From: Microbacterium hydrocarbonoxydans
Lineage (GTDB): Bacteria; Actinomycetota; Actinomycetes; Actinomycetales; Microbacteriaceae
DNA length: 64,000 nucleotides
Direction: 5' to 3'
NCBI RefSeq assembly: GCF_000956475.1
Contig: NZ_JYJB01000010.1
Location: forward strand, 496,001-560,000
Of the stretch, positions 32,869 through 42,267 are shown piece after piece. The position numbers and the translations under genes were made by a program. The stretch's first letter is position 1. Every line of letters starts with the position of its first letter. The notes under the pieces are model-generated. The model had not been told where the DNA came from. It searched no databases and saw only the letters and a program-made list of their open reading frames with translations.

Positions 32869-33708
32869 GTGACCGCGATGACGGATGAAGAGCTCGACGC
32901 TCGCGTCGAGAAGGCCGCAGACCTTCTCCGAGGCCGCAAGATCGCCCTGCTCACGGGCGCCGGCATCTCGACCGACTCCGGCATCCCCGCATACCGTGGC
33001 GAGGGCGCCCGGACCCGCTCCGACCCCATGACGATCCAGAAGTATCTGGGCGATGAGGCAGCCAGGCGCCGATACTGGGTCGGCGGGCACCTCGGCTGGC
33101 GGGCGTTCGCGCAGGCCGAGCCGAACGCCGGGCACATCGCTCTCGCCGAGATGGAGGCGGGTGGCGTCGTGAGCGGCGTGATCACCCAGAACGTCGACGG
33201 CCTGCACCTGCGCGCCGGCAGCTCCCACGTGATCGAGGTGCACGGGACCATGCGCCGAGTGCTCTGCCTGCACTGCGGTCAGGTCTTCGACCGCCGCGAC
33301 ATCGCCCGGCAGATCGAGGAGCGCAACCCCTGGATCACGGTGCCGGAGAACGTTCTGCTGGCACCCGACGGCGACGTCCTGCCGGAGAGCACCGATGGCT
33401 TCGTCGTTCCGGTGTGCACTGTATGCGAGGGGATGCTGAAGCCCGACGTCGTGTTCTTCGGCGAGTACGTCCCGCAGGACAGGTTCAAGGCGGCCGAGTC
33501 CCTGCTGCGTGCGAGCTCGGCGCTGATCGTCGCCGGATCCTCGCTCGTGGTCAACTCCGGCGTGCGCCTGGTCGAGCGCGCTCGTCGCCGCGGCATTCCC
33601 CTCATCATCGTCAACCACGAGCCCACTCGCGCCGACACCTGGGCGGACCTCACGCTCGCGTCGGGCACGAGCGTCGTGCTCCCCGCCATCCAGGAGCTCC
33701 TGCAGTGA
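32869..33708 (+). CDS. cobB: NAD-dependent protein deacylase, Sir2 family
   Basis: A 279-residue sirtuin that removes acetyl or related acyl groups from lysines using NAD. The NAD site LLTGAGISTDSGIPAYRG is at about residues 26-43, TQNVDGLH with the catalytic histidine region at about 106-125, and the zinc ribbon uses CLHCGQ and CTVCEG. GTG 32869 is chosen because GGGAGG lies four bases upstream; ATG 32878 is possible. TAGACT at 32847-32852 is a likely -10. The next gene overlaps as GTGA, making a cobB-phosphatase-erythromycin esterase operon. Confidence 0.92.
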   Translation: MTAMTDEELDARVEKAADLLRGRKIALLTGAGISTDSGIPAYRGEGARTRSDPMTIQKYLGDEAARRRYWVGGHLGWRAFAQAEPNAGHIALAEMEAGGVVSGVITQNVDGLHLRAGSSHVIEVHGTMRRVLCLHCGQVFDRRDIARQIEERNPWITVPENVLLAPDGDVLPESTDGFVVPVCTVCEGMLKPDVVFFGEYVPQDRFKAAESLLRASSALIVAGSSLVVNSGVRLVERARRRGIPLIIVNHEPTRADTWADLTLASGTSVVLPAIQELLQ

Positions 33709-34292
33709 CCCTCATCACCCTCGTCCGACACGGCCAGACCGACTGGAACCTGGCCCGCCGCATCCAGGGCACGACCGACATCCCGCTGAACGAGACCGGG
33801 AGGGCCGACGCACGCACGGCCGCTGCGCGGCTCAGCGACTCGGTGCACCACACCATCTACGCGAGCCCGCTGCTTCGTGCCAGGGAGACCGCCGAGATCA
33901 TCTCCGCCGAACTGGGCCTCGGATCCCCCGCACTCGTCCCTGAGATCCGCGAGCGCGAGTTCGGCGAGGGCGAGGGGATGCTGGTTCCCGACTATCTCGA
34001 GAAGTACGGCGACTGGCATGCGCCGGTCCCCGGCGCTGAGACGCTCGAGGAGGTCTGCGAACGGGCGCTCCGCGGCCTGCACCGCATCGCTCGTGAAGCT
34101 CGACGGCGCTCGGCACCTGTCGCGGAATCGGTGATCGTGGTCGCGCACGGCGGCGTGATCCGCTCGCTGATCGATCACGTGTCCGGCGGAACGCTCCCCC
34201 GGGTCGGCGACGTCCTGGCCAACGGGTCGGTCCACCGCTTCGAGGTGTCGCCGGCCTCGGTGCGCCTGCTCGAGCAGTCGTACGCGCTCTGA
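33705..34292 (+). CDS. Histidine phosphatase family protein
   Basis: A 195-residue member of the phosphoglycerate mutase-like histidine phosphatases. The phospho-acceptor motif LVRHGQTDWN is at residues 6-15, a second arginine region at about 55 (ASPLLRARETAE) and the second histidine in VVAHGGVIRSL at about 145. Substrates range from sugar phosphates to nucleotides and cannot be told here. GTG 33705 overlaps the cobB stop (GTGA); the next gene begins 2 bases after this stop, so all three are co-translated. Confidence 0.9.
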   Translation: MTLITLVRHGQTDWNLARRIQGTTDIPLNETGRADARTAAARLSDSVHHTIYASPLLRARETAEIISAELGLGSPALVPEIREREFGEGEGMLVPDYLEKYGDWHAPVPGAETLEEVCERALRGLHRIAREARRRSAPVAESVIVVAHGGVIRSLIDHVSGGTLPRVGDVLANGSVHRFEVSPASVRLLEQSYAL

Positions 34293-34294
34293 CG

Positions 34295-35599
34295 ATGAGC
34301 GACGATCTGGCGGACTGGCTGCGAACAGCCGCCGTCCGCTTCGATGACGTCGAACCCGACGAGGTCTCGGATGCGCAACTGGAGCCGCTGTTGACATTCG
34401 TCGGCGACGCGCGCGTCGTCGCGCTCGGAGAGTCGATGCATCGCGCTCACGAGTTCCTCGCGTGGCGTGCGAGGATCCTGCGATTCCTCGTGGAACACGC
34501 AGGCTTTACGGCTCTCGTGCTGGAGAGCGGCTTCATCGAAGGCCAGCCCGTGGACAACTGGGTGCGCACGGGAGAAGGCGGTCTCCGCAGTGTGCTGACA
34601 GACGGCATCACGTATCACTTCGGCAAATGTCAGGAGGCGCTCGACCTCGTCGTATGGATGCGCGAACGCGCTGTCTCCAGCGAGCCCGTGCGCTTCTACG
34701 GCATGGACATCCCGGACTCCGCGGCGACCGCGCTTCCCGCGGTGCGCGAGGTCATCGCCTTCCTCGACCGGGCCGATCCGCGCTATGCCGAACACCTGCG
34801 TGCGACCTTGCTCGGAGGCTTCGACCACCTCCCGGCCGACCGATCAGGCCTCGCTCGCGCCGCGACCGCGATCCAGTCGTACCTCGCTCTGGACGACGCC
34901 CGACGCCATGCCATGACGTCGGCGATCAACGCCATGACCGAGCGGCTGCGCGCACGCGCGACCGACTACTGTGCCGCGGGAGCCGACCCCGAGCACGTCG
35001 CGTTCGCGATCCGCGCGTCGGAGCTCGCCCGCAGCACTGACGCTTTCCTCGCGGCGATGAGCGAGGGCCCCACCCGCACGTGGGCGCCCGCGAACATCCG
35101 CGATTCGGCCATGGCCGACACCGTGGAGTGGATCCTCGAGCGGGAAGAGCGTGTTCTCGTGTTCGCCGCCAATGGGCATGTTCGCAGGACGCCTTACCTC
35201 GCTCCTCCGTTCGTCAGCGAGCCGCTTGCGACCGTGGGGACGCATCTGGCGGCGCGACTGGGAGGTGACCTGCGGGTGATCGGCACCACATTCGGAGGTG
35301 GCGAGGCATGGCTGCACCGGCCAGGACCTCAGGATGAGCCCGGCCACTCCACGCCGTTCATCGAGCCTCTGCCCTCTCCGCGACCGGACACTCTGGACGG
35401 CATGTTGGCGGCCCGAGCCTCCGGTAGCCTGTTCATCGATCTGGCGGAGGCTCCTGACAGCATCGGCGCTGCCGTCGGGACCCACAACGGACCCGAGGTC
35501 GAGCTCGCCGACATCCGGGCGGCCTTCGACGGCATCCTGCACGTCGAACGGCTGTCTCCCTGGCATACCTGGATCGACGCAAGGGGCCACTGGAGCTGA
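34295..35599 (+). CDS. Erythromycin esterase family protein
   Basis: A 434-residue protein of the erythromycin esterase (Ere) fold. Conserved pieces fit the family: VALGESMHRAHEF with the catalytic-type Glu and His at about 47-59, YGMDIPDS at about 138, ANIRDSAMADTVEW at about 266-279 and FAANGHVRRTP at about 290. Some members hydrolyse macrolide lactones; most family members are of unknown function, and the histidine set here should be compared with EreA/EreB. It starts 2 bases after the phosphatase gene. It ends one base before the convergent citE stop. Confidence 0.87.
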   Translation: MSDDLADWLRTAAVRFDDVEPDEVSDAQLEPLLTFVGDARVVALGESMHRAHEFLAWRARILRFLVEHAGFTALVLESGFIEGQPVDNWVRTGEGGLRSVLTDGITYHFGKCQEALDLVVWMRERAVSSEPVRFYGMDIPDSAATALPAVREVIAFLDRADPRYAEHLRATLLGGFDHLPADRSGLARAATAIQSYLALDDARRHAMTSAINAMTERLRARATDYCAAGADPEHVAFAIRASELARSTDAFLAAMSEGPTRTWAPANIRDSAMADTVEWILEREERVLVFAANGHVRRTPYLAPPFVSEPLATVGTHLAARLGGDLRVIGTTFGGGEAWLHRPGPQDEPGHSTPFIEPLPSPRPDTLDGMLAARASGSLFIDLAEAPDSIGAAVGTHNGPEVELADIRAAFDGILHVERLSPWHTWIDARGHWS

Positions 35600-36406
35600 T
35601 CAGCCCGCGCGGGAGATCGTCGATCTGGCGTGCCGGAGCACGGGCTCGTCGATCATCCGGCCGCGGAACCGGAACACTCCGCGCTCGCTCGCGGCGGCCT
35701 CCAGCACCGCGCGGGCCCACTCGATCTCATCGGTCTGAGGCCGATAGGCGGCTCTGATCACCGAGACCTGCTTCGGGTGGATGCAGGCCGTCGCCCGGAA
35801 TCCGGAGGCCGCGGCATCCGTCGCTTCGTGCTGGAGCCCGTCGAGGTCGTCGATCGCGATGTGCACGGCGTCGATCGCCGCCTTGCCGCGTGCGCCCGCC
35901 TCGAGCAGCACCCGCGACCGTGCGAAGCGCGCGATGTCGCGGTACCCGCCCTCGGTGGTGCGGCTCGAGGTGCCGCCGAGCGACGCCACAAGATCCTCCG
36001 CACCCCACATCATGGCGACGACCCGCGGGTGAGCGGCGATCTTGTCGGCTGCGCTGATTCCGCGTGCGGTCTCGCACAGGGCGATGACGGAGACGTCGTC
36101 GTCGAACACATCCAGAGCCTCGGGAGCTTCGGTCTTGGCGACCATGACGGTGCGGAAGCCTGTGCGAGCGAGGGCTGCGAGGTCGTCTCCGAAGGCCTCC
36201 GAGCCCGGTGCGTTGACTCTCACGATCACGCGTTCGGGATCGAGTCCGGCGGCGACCACGTTGTCACGTGCGGCGGCCTTCGCCTCTGGCAGCACGGCGT
36301 CCTCGAGGTCGAGGATCACCGCATCCGCCTTCTCCAGCGCTCCGTCGAAGCGCTCGGGGCGATCGGCCGGGCAGAACAGCAGGGCGGGTCCCAGCTCGAA
36401 GCTCAT
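35600..36406 (-). CDS. HpcH/HpaI aldolase, CitE-like CoA-ester lyase
   Basis: A 268-residue TIM-barrel lyase of the citrate lyase beta/CitE type that works without the other citrate lyase subunits. Visible are LFCPADRPERFDGAL near the start, the metal-binding DAVILDLEDAV at about 29-39, VRVNAPGSEAFGDD and MMWGAEDLVASLGG at about 135-148. The closest known parallel by gene order is M. tuberculosis Rv2498c, a beta-hydroxyacyl-CoA lyase of leucine and itaconate breakdown. GGGGGAGGAG precedes the ATG, which overlaps the maoC stop as ATGA. It would finish the pathway by releasing acetyl-CoA. Confidence 0.88.
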   Translation of the reverse strand: MSFELGPALLFCPADRPERFDGALEKADAVILDLEDAVLPEAKAAARDNVVAAGLDPERVIVRVNAPGSEAFGDDLAALARTGFRTVMVAKTEAPEALDVFDDDVSVIALCETARGISAADKIAAHPRVVAMMWGAEDLVASLGGTSSRTTEGGYRDIARFARSRVLLEAGARGKAAIDAVHIAIDDLDGLQHEATDAAASGFRATACIHPKQVSVIRAAYRPQTDEIEWARAVLEAAASERGVFRFRGRMIDEPVLRHARSTISRAG

Positions 36407-36885
36407 CTCGGCTCCTCCCCCGGCACGCGGTGCACCAGAACGGTGCGCGTCGCCGTTGCGACGACCACGTCGTCCTGGTTGCGGCCGGTGTGCGCGATCG
36501 TGACGATGCCCTGCGAGGGCCGAGACGACGAGAGCCGCTTCTCGACGATCGTGCTCTCGGTGTACAGGGTGTCGCCGGCGAAGAGCGGATGCGGGAACGC
36601 GATGTCTCCGAGGCCGAGCTGCGCCACGAGCGTGCCCTGCGTCAGCTGTGCCACGGAGCTTCCCACCATGGTCGACAGTGTCCACATCGAGTTCATCAGC
36701 CGCTGACCGAACTCCTGCGACTGCGCGAACGCCGCATCGAGGTGTAGCGCCTGGGTGTTCATCGTCAGCGTGGTGAACAGAACGTTGTCGGCCTCGGTCG
36801 CCGTGCGGCCGGGCCTGTGCAGATAGCGGGCGTCCACCTCGAACTCCTCGAAGTAGAGGCCGCGCTGAATGATGTCTCGAGCCAC
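36403..36885 (-). CDS. MaoC family dehydratase
   Basis: A 160-residue hotdog-fold hydratase. The family elements are RTATEADNVLFTTLTMNTQ with the catalytic Asp/His-type positions (about 27-50), and FAGDTLYTESTIVEKR at about 102-117. In the parallel M. tuberculosis locus the matching gene is Rv2499c, an itaconyl-/methylglutaconyl-CoA hydratase. The GTG start has TAGCGT six bases upstream, part of which is the stop codon of the acyl-CoA dehydrogenase gene, so an internal leaderless transcript for maoC-citE is possible besides operon read-through. Confidence 0.9.
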   Translation of the reverse strand: MARDIIQRGLYFEEFEVDARYLHRPGRTATEADNVLFTTLTMNTQALHLDAAFAQSQEFGQRLMNSMWTLSTMVGSSVAQLTQGTLVAQLGLGDIAFPHPLFAGDTLYTESTIVEKRLSSSRPSQGIVTIAHTGRNQDDVVVATATRTVLVHRVPGEEPR

Positions 36886-36891
36886 GGTGCC

Positions 36892-36897
36892 ACGCTA
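36892..36897 (-). promoter_or_regulatory. -10 hexamer TAGCGT on the acyl-CoA dehydrogenase stop codon
   Basis: The TAG stop (36895-36897) opens TAGCGT, which ends 6 bases before GTG 36885 of maoC. Confidence 0.4.
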
Positions 36898-38046
36898 CCC
36901 GGCGAGTCCCAGCGAGCGGGCGATGACGAGCAGCTGCACCTCGGTCGTGCCCTCGCCGATCTCGAGGATCTTCGAGTCGCGGTAATGCCGGGCGACCGGG
37001 AACTCGTTCATGAAGCCGTTGCCGCCGAAGACCTGGGTGGCGTCGCGGGCATTGTCCATCGCCGCTTCGCCGGAGACGAGTTTCGCGATCGCCGCCTGCT
37101 CGGCGAACGGCCGACCCGAGTCGCGGAGCCGCGCGGCATGCTGCCACGCGAGACGCGCCGTGTGCACCCGCGCCCGCATCCTCGCGAGGGTGAACTGCGC
37201 GTTCTGCCTGGTGCTCAGCGCACTGCCGAAGACCGTCCTGCTCTTGGCGTACTCGACAGCCGCCTCCAGGCATCCCTCCGCAGCTCCCGTCGCCAGCGCC
37301 GCGATCGCGATGCGGCCCTCGTCGAGGATGCTGAGGAAGCTCCGGAAGCCGGTCCCCCGGTCTCCGAGCAGGTTGCCGGCCGGCACCCGAGCGCCGGTGA
37401 AGGTGAGCGGATGGGTGTCGGAGGCGTTCCAGCCGACCTTGTCGTACGGCGCCTCCACAGTGAATCCGGGCGTGCCGTTCGGCACGATGATGGTCGAGAT
37501 CTCCTTGCGTCCGCCCTCCGCGCCTGTGACGGCGGTGACCGTCACGAAACGGGTGATCGAGGTGCCCGAGTTCGTGATGAACTGCTTCGAACCGTCGATC
37601 ACCCACTCGTCGCCATCGAGCCGCGCCGTCGTACGCGTCGCGCCGGCATCGCTGCCTGCCTCTGGTTCGGTGAGCCCGAATCCCGCAAGCGCACGTCCGG
37701 CAAGGAGATCCGGCAGGAGCTCTCGCTTCTGCTCCTCCGTGCCGAACCGGTAGATGGGCATCGCCCCCAGGCTGACCCCGGCCTCGAGCGTGATCGCGAG
37801 CGACTGGTCCACCCGCCCGATCGCCTCGATCGCGAGGCCGAGCGCCATGTAGTCGCCGCCCTGTCCGCCGTACTCCTCCGGGAACGGCAGCCCGAACAGC
37901 CCCAGCTCCCCCATCTGCGCGACGACGTCCATCGGCAGCGTGTGGGTGCGATCGGCCTCGTACGACCTCGGTGCGACGACCGTCTCGGCGAACTCCCGCA
38001 CCATCGCCGCGAGCTCCCGCTCCTCCTCGGTCAGATCTTCCATCAT
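36895..38046 (-). CDS. Acyl-CoA dehydrogenase (isovaleryl-CoA type by context)
   Basis: A 383-residue flavoprotein dehydrogenase. Typical pieces are FGLPFPEEYGGQGGDYMAL (about 53-71), the flavin-contacting GFGLTEPEAGSD (about 127-138), FITNSGTS, and the C-terminal QVFGGNGFMNEFPVARHYRD with EIGEGTTEVQ. Placed between acyl-CoA carboxylase and MaoC genes, it most likely oxidises isovaleryl-CoA to 3-methylcrotonyl-CoA in leucine breakdown, electrons passing to an electron-transfer flavoprotein. The ATG overlaps the carboxylase alpha gene as ATGA. In M. tuberculosis the matching gene is fadE19. Confidence 0.93.
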   Translation of the reverse strand: MMEDLTEEERELAAMVREFAETVVAPRSYEADRTHTLPMDVVAQMGELGLFGLPFPEEYGGQGGDYMALGLAIEAIGRVDQSLAITLEAGVSLGAMPIYRFGTEEQKRELLPDLLAGRALAGFGLTEPEAGSDAGATRTTARLDGDEWVIDGSKQFITNSGTSITRFVTVTAVTGAEGGRKEISTIIVPNGTPGFTVEAPYDKVGWNASDTHPLTFTGARVPAGNLLGDRGTGFRSFLSILDEGRIAIAALATGAAEGCLEAAVEYAKSRTVFGSALSTRQNAQFTLARMRARVHTARLAWQHAARLRDSGRPFAEQAAIAKLVSGEAAMDNARDATQVFGGNGFMNEFPVARHYRDSKILEIGEGTTEVQLLVIARSLGLAG

Positions 38047-40004
38047 CGGCTCTCCTCCGTCGCCCCGTGTGCGGGGTTCGTCGTGACGCGGGCGACCGGT
38101 TGATCGCGCCGCACCTGATCGCCGGTCGCGACCAGGACGTGCACGGCACCGTCGTGCGGCGCCACCACCAGATGCTCCATCTTCATCGCCTCGATCGACA
38201 CGAGAGCGTCACCGGCTCGCACCTCGGCGCCGTCGGCGACGTGCACGGCGACGACACTGCCGGGCATGGGGGCGCGCGCCTCCGGCTCGGTCGCCGCTGC
38301 GGCGATGTCGCGCGCGGCGAGGCGGCGCAGCATCCGCTGTCTGCGATCGAGAGGGCGAAGACGCAGTGAGCGCCCGTCGGCGGAGACCCAGACGCCGCCG
38401 TCGGCATCCGTTGCGGCGCGGATGCCCGGTGCCACGCGCGACGGAGCGGCATCGTGCACGACATCGTCATCATCGACGAATGCGAGTGCACGTGCATCGG
38501 GGTCGGTGAGCTCACTCCAGGTGCCTCCGGCCCGACCGGCGAGTTCGACGGGAGAGAGGATGCGCCCTGTCTGTGTGCCCTCGTGCAGCACATGCCATCG
38601 CGCGGCAGCCAGCATCCGCTCGCTCGCCGGCTCTGCTGCGAACGGCAGCAGTGTGTCGATGAGGCCGGTGTCGAGGTCGCCCTCCACCACCCTGAGATCG
38701 CCGCACAACCGGCGCAGGAACGCGATGTTCGTCTCCACGCCCAGTACGACCGTGCGGCTCAGGGCGTCGTCGAGCTGGCGGAGGGCTGTGGGCCGGTCAT
38801 CCGCGACAGCGATCACCTTCGCGATCATCGGGTCGTAGTGCCCTGTCACGTCAGAACCGGTCTCGATCGCGGCGTCGACGCGCACGCCCGTCGGCGGTTC
38901 GAACAGCAGCACGCGCCCGGTCGAGGGCAGGAACCCGCGCTCGGGAGATTCGGCATAGATCCGCGCTTCGATCGCGTGCCCGCGCAGGCGCGGCGCCGGT
39001 GTGAGCGTCAGGCCCGCGGCGACCCGCAGCTGCAGCTCGACCAGATCGAGCCCGGTGACCTCCTCTGTGACCGGATGCTCGACCTGCAGACGCGTGTTCA
39101 TCTCTATGAAGAACACCTCGTCCGGCGCGTCGGCGTCGATCAGGAACTCGACGGTGCCCGCTCCGACGTACGACACGCTCTGCGCGGCGAGCACGGCCGC
39201 GTCGAGAAGCCGCTGTCGGGTGGCGTCGGGGATGCCGGCCGAAGGGGCCTCCTCCATCACCTTCTGATGACGCCGCTGCAGCGTGCACTCGCGCTCGCCG
39301 AGGGCGATCACCGTGCCGTGCGAGTCGCCGAACACCTGCACCTCGATGTGCCGAGGGCGACGGATCAGCCGCTCGAGGATCAGGGCATCGTCTCCGAATG
39401 CGGCCGCCGCCACCCGACGAGCCGAGGCGAGCGCGGAGGCGAGGCTCGACGCGCCCGTCACGACCTCCATGCCTTTGCCGCCGCCGCCGGCGCTGGGCTT
39501 GACCAGCAGCGGGAAGCCGACGGCACCCGCTTCCTCCGCGATCTCCGCGTCCGACAGTCCGCGCGCGTCGAAGCCGGGGACGACGGGGACGCCGGAGCGG
39601 ACGACATGCTCGCGAGCCCGCGCCTTGTCGCCCATGATCTGCAGAGCCTCGGTCGACGGTCCGATGAAGACGATGCCGCTCTCGGCGCAGGCCTCGGCGA
39701 GTCCTACGCTCTCGGAGAGGAATCCGTAGCCCGGATGGATGCCCTGTGCTCCCGTCGCGCGCGCAGCGGCGATCACTGCGTCGATGTCGAGATATGACTC
39801 GGATGCTGGCGCGGGGCCGATCCGGACGGCGTCGTCGGCCTCGCGCACGTGCGGGGCTGACGCATCCGCGTCGCTGTACACCACCACGCTCCGGATGCCG
39901 AGGCGACGGAGCGTGCGGATGACGCGACGGGCGATCTCGCCCCGGTTGGCGACGAGCACCGTGTGGAACGGTTTCGGCTCGGAAGAGCGTTCAGTCGAGT
40001 TCAT
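38043..40004 (-). CDS. Acyl-CoA carboxylase alpha subunit (biotin carboxylase + BCCP)
   Basis: A 653-residue fused subunit. Biotin carboxylase covers about residues 13-460: VLVANRGEIARRVIRT at the start, the ATP-grasp loop KPSAGGGGKGMEV at about 170, and EMNTRLQVEHPVTEE at about 298. The biotinyl domain is at the end, with the biotin lysine in EAMKMEH near residue 620. It carboxylates biotin with ATP and bicarbonate and hands the carboxyl to the beta subunit. ATG 40004 lies 4 bases after the beta subunit gene; earlier in-frame codons overlap that gene and are rejected. Methylcrotonyl-CoA is the likely substrate. Confidence 0.94.
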   Translation of the reverse strand: MNSTERSSEPKPFHTVLVANRGEIARRVIRTLRRLGIRSVVVYSDADASAPHVREADDAVRIGPAPASESYLDIDAVIAAARATGAQGIHPGYGFLSESVGLAEACAESGIVFIGPSTEALQIMGDKARAREHVVRSGVPVVPGFDARGLSDAEIAEEAGAVGFPLLVKPSAGGGGKGMEVVTGASSLASALASARRVAAAAFGDDALILERLIRRPRHIEVQVFGDSHGTVIALGERECTLQRRHQKVMEEAPSAGIPDATRQRLLDAAVLAAQSVSYVGAGTVEFLIDADAPDEVFFIEMNTRLQVEHPVTEEVTGLDLVELQLRVAAGLTLTPAPRLRGHAIEARIYAESPERGFLPSTGRVLLFEPPTGVRVDAAIETGSDVTGHYDPMIAKVIAVADDRPTALRQLDDALSRTVVLGVETNIAFLRRLCGDLRVVEGDLDTGLIDTLLPFAAEPASERMLAAARWHVLHEGTQTGRILSPVELAGRAGGTWSELTDPDARALAFVDDDDVVHDAAPSRVAPGIRAATDADGGVWVSADGRSLRLRPLDRRQRMLRRLAARDIAAAATEPEARAPMPGSVVAVHVADGAEVRAGDALVSIEAMKMEHLVVAPHDGAVHVLVATGDQVRRDQPVARVTTNPAHGATEESR

Positions 40005-40008
40005 GGAG

Positions 40009-41562
40009 TCACATCCGGAAGAGGCCGAAGCCGGGCTCGGGAAGAGGTGTGCGCGCGATGACATCGAGCGCAAGACCCAGCACGTCTCTCGTCTCGACGG
40101 GATCGATGATCCCGTCGTCCCACAGGCGTGCGGTGGCGTAATAGGGCTCGCCCTGCCGCTCGTACTGCTCGCGGATCGGCGCCTCGAACTCCGCCCGCGC
40201 CTCAGGGGTCCAACCCTCGCCGCGGGCGGAGAGCTGGTCTTCCTTCACGGTCGCGAGCACCGACGCCGCCTGCGCGCCGCCCATGACCGAGATCCGGCTC
40301 GCCGGCCACGTCCAGAGGAACCGCGGAGAGTAGGCGCGGCCGCACATCGAGTAGTTGCCCGCTCCGAACGATCCGCCGATGATCACCGTGAGCTTCGGCA
40401 CTCGGGTGCTGGCCACAGCCGTCACCATCTTCGCGCCGTCTTTCGCGATGCCACCCGCTTCGGCGACGGAACCCACCATGAATCCGGTGATGTTCTGGAG
40501 GAAGAGCAGAGGAATGCCCCGCTGGTCGCAGAGTTCGATGAAGTGCGCGCCTTTGAGAGCCGATTCGCTGAACAGGACGCCGTTGTTGGCGATGACCCCC
40601 ACCGGGTGCCCGTGCAGTCGCGCGAAACCCGTGACGAGAGTCGTGCCGTACTCCGCCTTGAACTCACGGAAGGAGTCACCATCGATCAGTCGTGCGATCA
40701 CCTCGTGTACGTCGTAGCCGGCGTTCACGTCCACCGGAACCACGTCGTACAGCGGCGAGGGCTCGTCGGGCTCTCTGCTCGGCCAGACCTCCCATGCCGG
40801 CGCCGCGGGGGCGGGAAGCGTGGAGACGATGTCGCGCAGGATCTCGAGCGCATGCTCGTCATCTTCGGCGAGGTGGTCCACGACGCCGCTGCGGCGGGCA
40901 TGCAGCTCTCCTCCGCCGAGCTCCTCCGCGGTGACGATCTCGCCGATGGCGGCTTTGACCAGGGGCGGACCGCCGAGGAAGATCGTGCCCTGTCCGCGGA
41001 CGATCACCGTCTCGTCACTCATCGCCGGCACGTAGGCTCCGCCCGCCGTGCACGATCCGAGAACGGCGGCGAGCTGCGGGATGCCGACGGCCGACATGCG
41101 CGCCTGATTGAAGAAGATCCGCCCGAAATGCTCTCGGTCGGGGAACACCTCGTCCTGCTTGGGCAGGAAGGCGCCGCCGGAGTCGACCAGGTAGAGGCAG
41201 GGAAGCCGATTCTCCAGCGCGATCTCCTGTGCGCGCAGGTGCTTCTTGACCGTCAGCGGGAAGTAGGTGCCGCCTTTCACCGTGGCGTCGTTGCAGATCA
41301 CCATGACGTGTCTGCCGTGCACGAGGCCGATGCCGGCGATCACGCCTGCACCCGGTGCCTCTCCCTCGTACAGCCCGTCGGCGGCGAGGGGCGCGATCTC
41401 CAGAAAGGGGCTGCCTTCGTCGAGCAGCCGCCTTACGCGGTCGCGAGGAAGAAGTTTGCCGCGGGCGACATGGCGCTCGCGCGAGGCCAGCGGGCCGCCG
41501 AGCGCAGCCTGCGCCAGGCGAGCGTGGAGCTCTGCCGCGAGCGACTCCTGGGTGGCATGCAT
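40009..41562 (-). CDS. Acyl-CoA carboxylase beta subunit (methylcrotonyl-CoA type)
   Basis: A 517-residue carboxyltransferase. The features fit 3-methylcrotonyl-CoA carboxylase beta better than the propionyl type: [19 protein letters not shown] at about 152-170, then [13 protein letters not shown] and [16 protein letters not shown]. The second crotonase-like half contains [16 protein letters not shown] and [16 protein letters not shown]. It moves the carboxyl from biotin to the acyl-CoA. GAGGAGGAG precedes the ATG. It is the first gene of the operon running to citE, and the operator-like palindrome at 41625-41642 lies 63 bases upstream. Confidence 0.94.
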   Translation of the reverse strand: MHATQESLAAELHARLAQAALGGPLASRERHVARGKLLPRDRVRRLLDEGSPFLEIAPLAADGLYEGEAPGAGVIAGIGLVHGRHVMVICNDATVKGGTYFPLTVKKHLRAQEIALENRLPCLYLVDSGGAFLPKQDEVFPDREHFGRIFFNQARMSAVGIPQLAAVLGSCTAGGAYVPAMSDETVIVRGQGTIFLGGPPLVKAAIGEIVTAEELGGGELHARRSGVVDHLAEDDEHALEILRDIVSTLPAPAAPAWEVWPSREPDEPSPLYDVVPVDVNAGYDVHEVIARLIDGDSFREFKAEYGTTLVTGFARLHGHPVGVIANNGVLFSESALKGAHFIELCDQRGIPLLFLQNITGFMVGSVAEAGGIAKDGAKMVTAVASTRVPKLTVIIGGSFGAGNYSMCGRAYSPRFLWTWPASRISVMGGAQAASVLATVKEDQLSARGEGWTPEARAEFEAPIREQYERQGEPYYATARLWDDGIIDPVETRDVLGLALDVIARTPLPEPGFGLFRM

Positions 41563-41624
41563 GGTGGACTCCTCCTCGAGTCACGTCCATCCGCGAAACA
41601 CTGTGGCGCGTCGCGGGCGTTTCC

Positions 41625-41642
41625 GGTTAGTGTTCACTAACC
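41625..41642. promoter_or_regulatory. Operator-like palindrome between carboxylase operon and tetR
   Basis: GGTTAGTG-TT-CACTAACC, perfect 8-bp arms with a 2-base gap, lies between the divergent carboxylase and tetR genes. A second GGTTAG at 41653-41658 followed by TTAACT at 41665-41670 may be a weaker second site. The adjacent TetR protein is the natural ligand. Confidence 0.7.
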
Positions 41643-41673
41643 CGATGATTCAGGTTAGCGAGGATTAACTGAG

Positions 41674-42267
41674 ATGACAAGCCCGCTCACCGCCAGAGAC
41701 CGCGCGAAGGCCGCGCGTTCCGACGCGATCCTGCGCGAGGCCGCGCAGCTGTTCGCCGCCCGCGGATACAGCGGCGTGAGCCTGGAAGACATCGGCACGG
41801 CCGTCGGCGTCTCTGGCCCCGCGGTCTACCGTCATTTCGCCGGCAAGCAGGCTCTTCTCGGAGCAGTCCTGGTCAAGGTCAGCGAGGATCTCGTCTCCGG
41901 CGGCAGCCGGGTCTCCGCCGCAGCCTCGTCCGATGAGGAGCGGATGCTGTCGCTCATCCGCTTCCATGTCGATTTCGCGCTCGGCAACGCCGATGTCATC
42001 CGCGTGCAGGACCGAGATGTCGCGCACCTCGCAGAGGAGGACCGCGCCGAGGTGCGCCGCCTGCAGCGTGCCTACATCGACCTCTGGATCGCTGCCCTCG
42101 CGCCGCTGATCGATGCACGTGAGGACGAGCTCCGTCTCCGGGTGCAGGCGTGCTTCGGCCTCATCAACTCCACGCCGCACTCGACGAGGGCGGAGGCACG
42201 ACGCCACTCGGCCACCGCGACGGTTCTCGCCGCGATGGCCGATGCGGCACTCCGCGCGTCTACCTGA
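41674..42267 (+). CDS. TetR family regulator of the acyl-CoA carboxylase operon
   Basis: A 197-residue TetR regulator. The helix-turn-helix is at about residues 20-63 (LFAARGYSGVSLEDIGTAVG, then VSGPAVYRHFAGKQALL); the remainder is helical. It is divergent from the carboxylase operon and separated by a palindrome, so it probably represses that operon until an acyl-CoA intermediate is present. M. tuberculosis has a TetR gene (Rv2506) at the same place. No good ribosome site precedes ATG 41674. The end overlaps the E2 gene tail to tail by 8 bases. Confidence 0.9.
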   Translation: MTSPLTARDRAKAARSDAILREAAQLFAARGYSGVSLEDIGTAVGVSGPAVYRHFAGKQALLGAVLVKVSEDLVSGGSRVSAAASSDEERMLSLIRFHVDFALGNADVIRVQDRDVAHLAEEDRAEVRRLQRAYIDLWIAALAPLIDAREDELRLRVQACFGLINSTPHSTRAEARRHSATATVLAAMADAALRAST

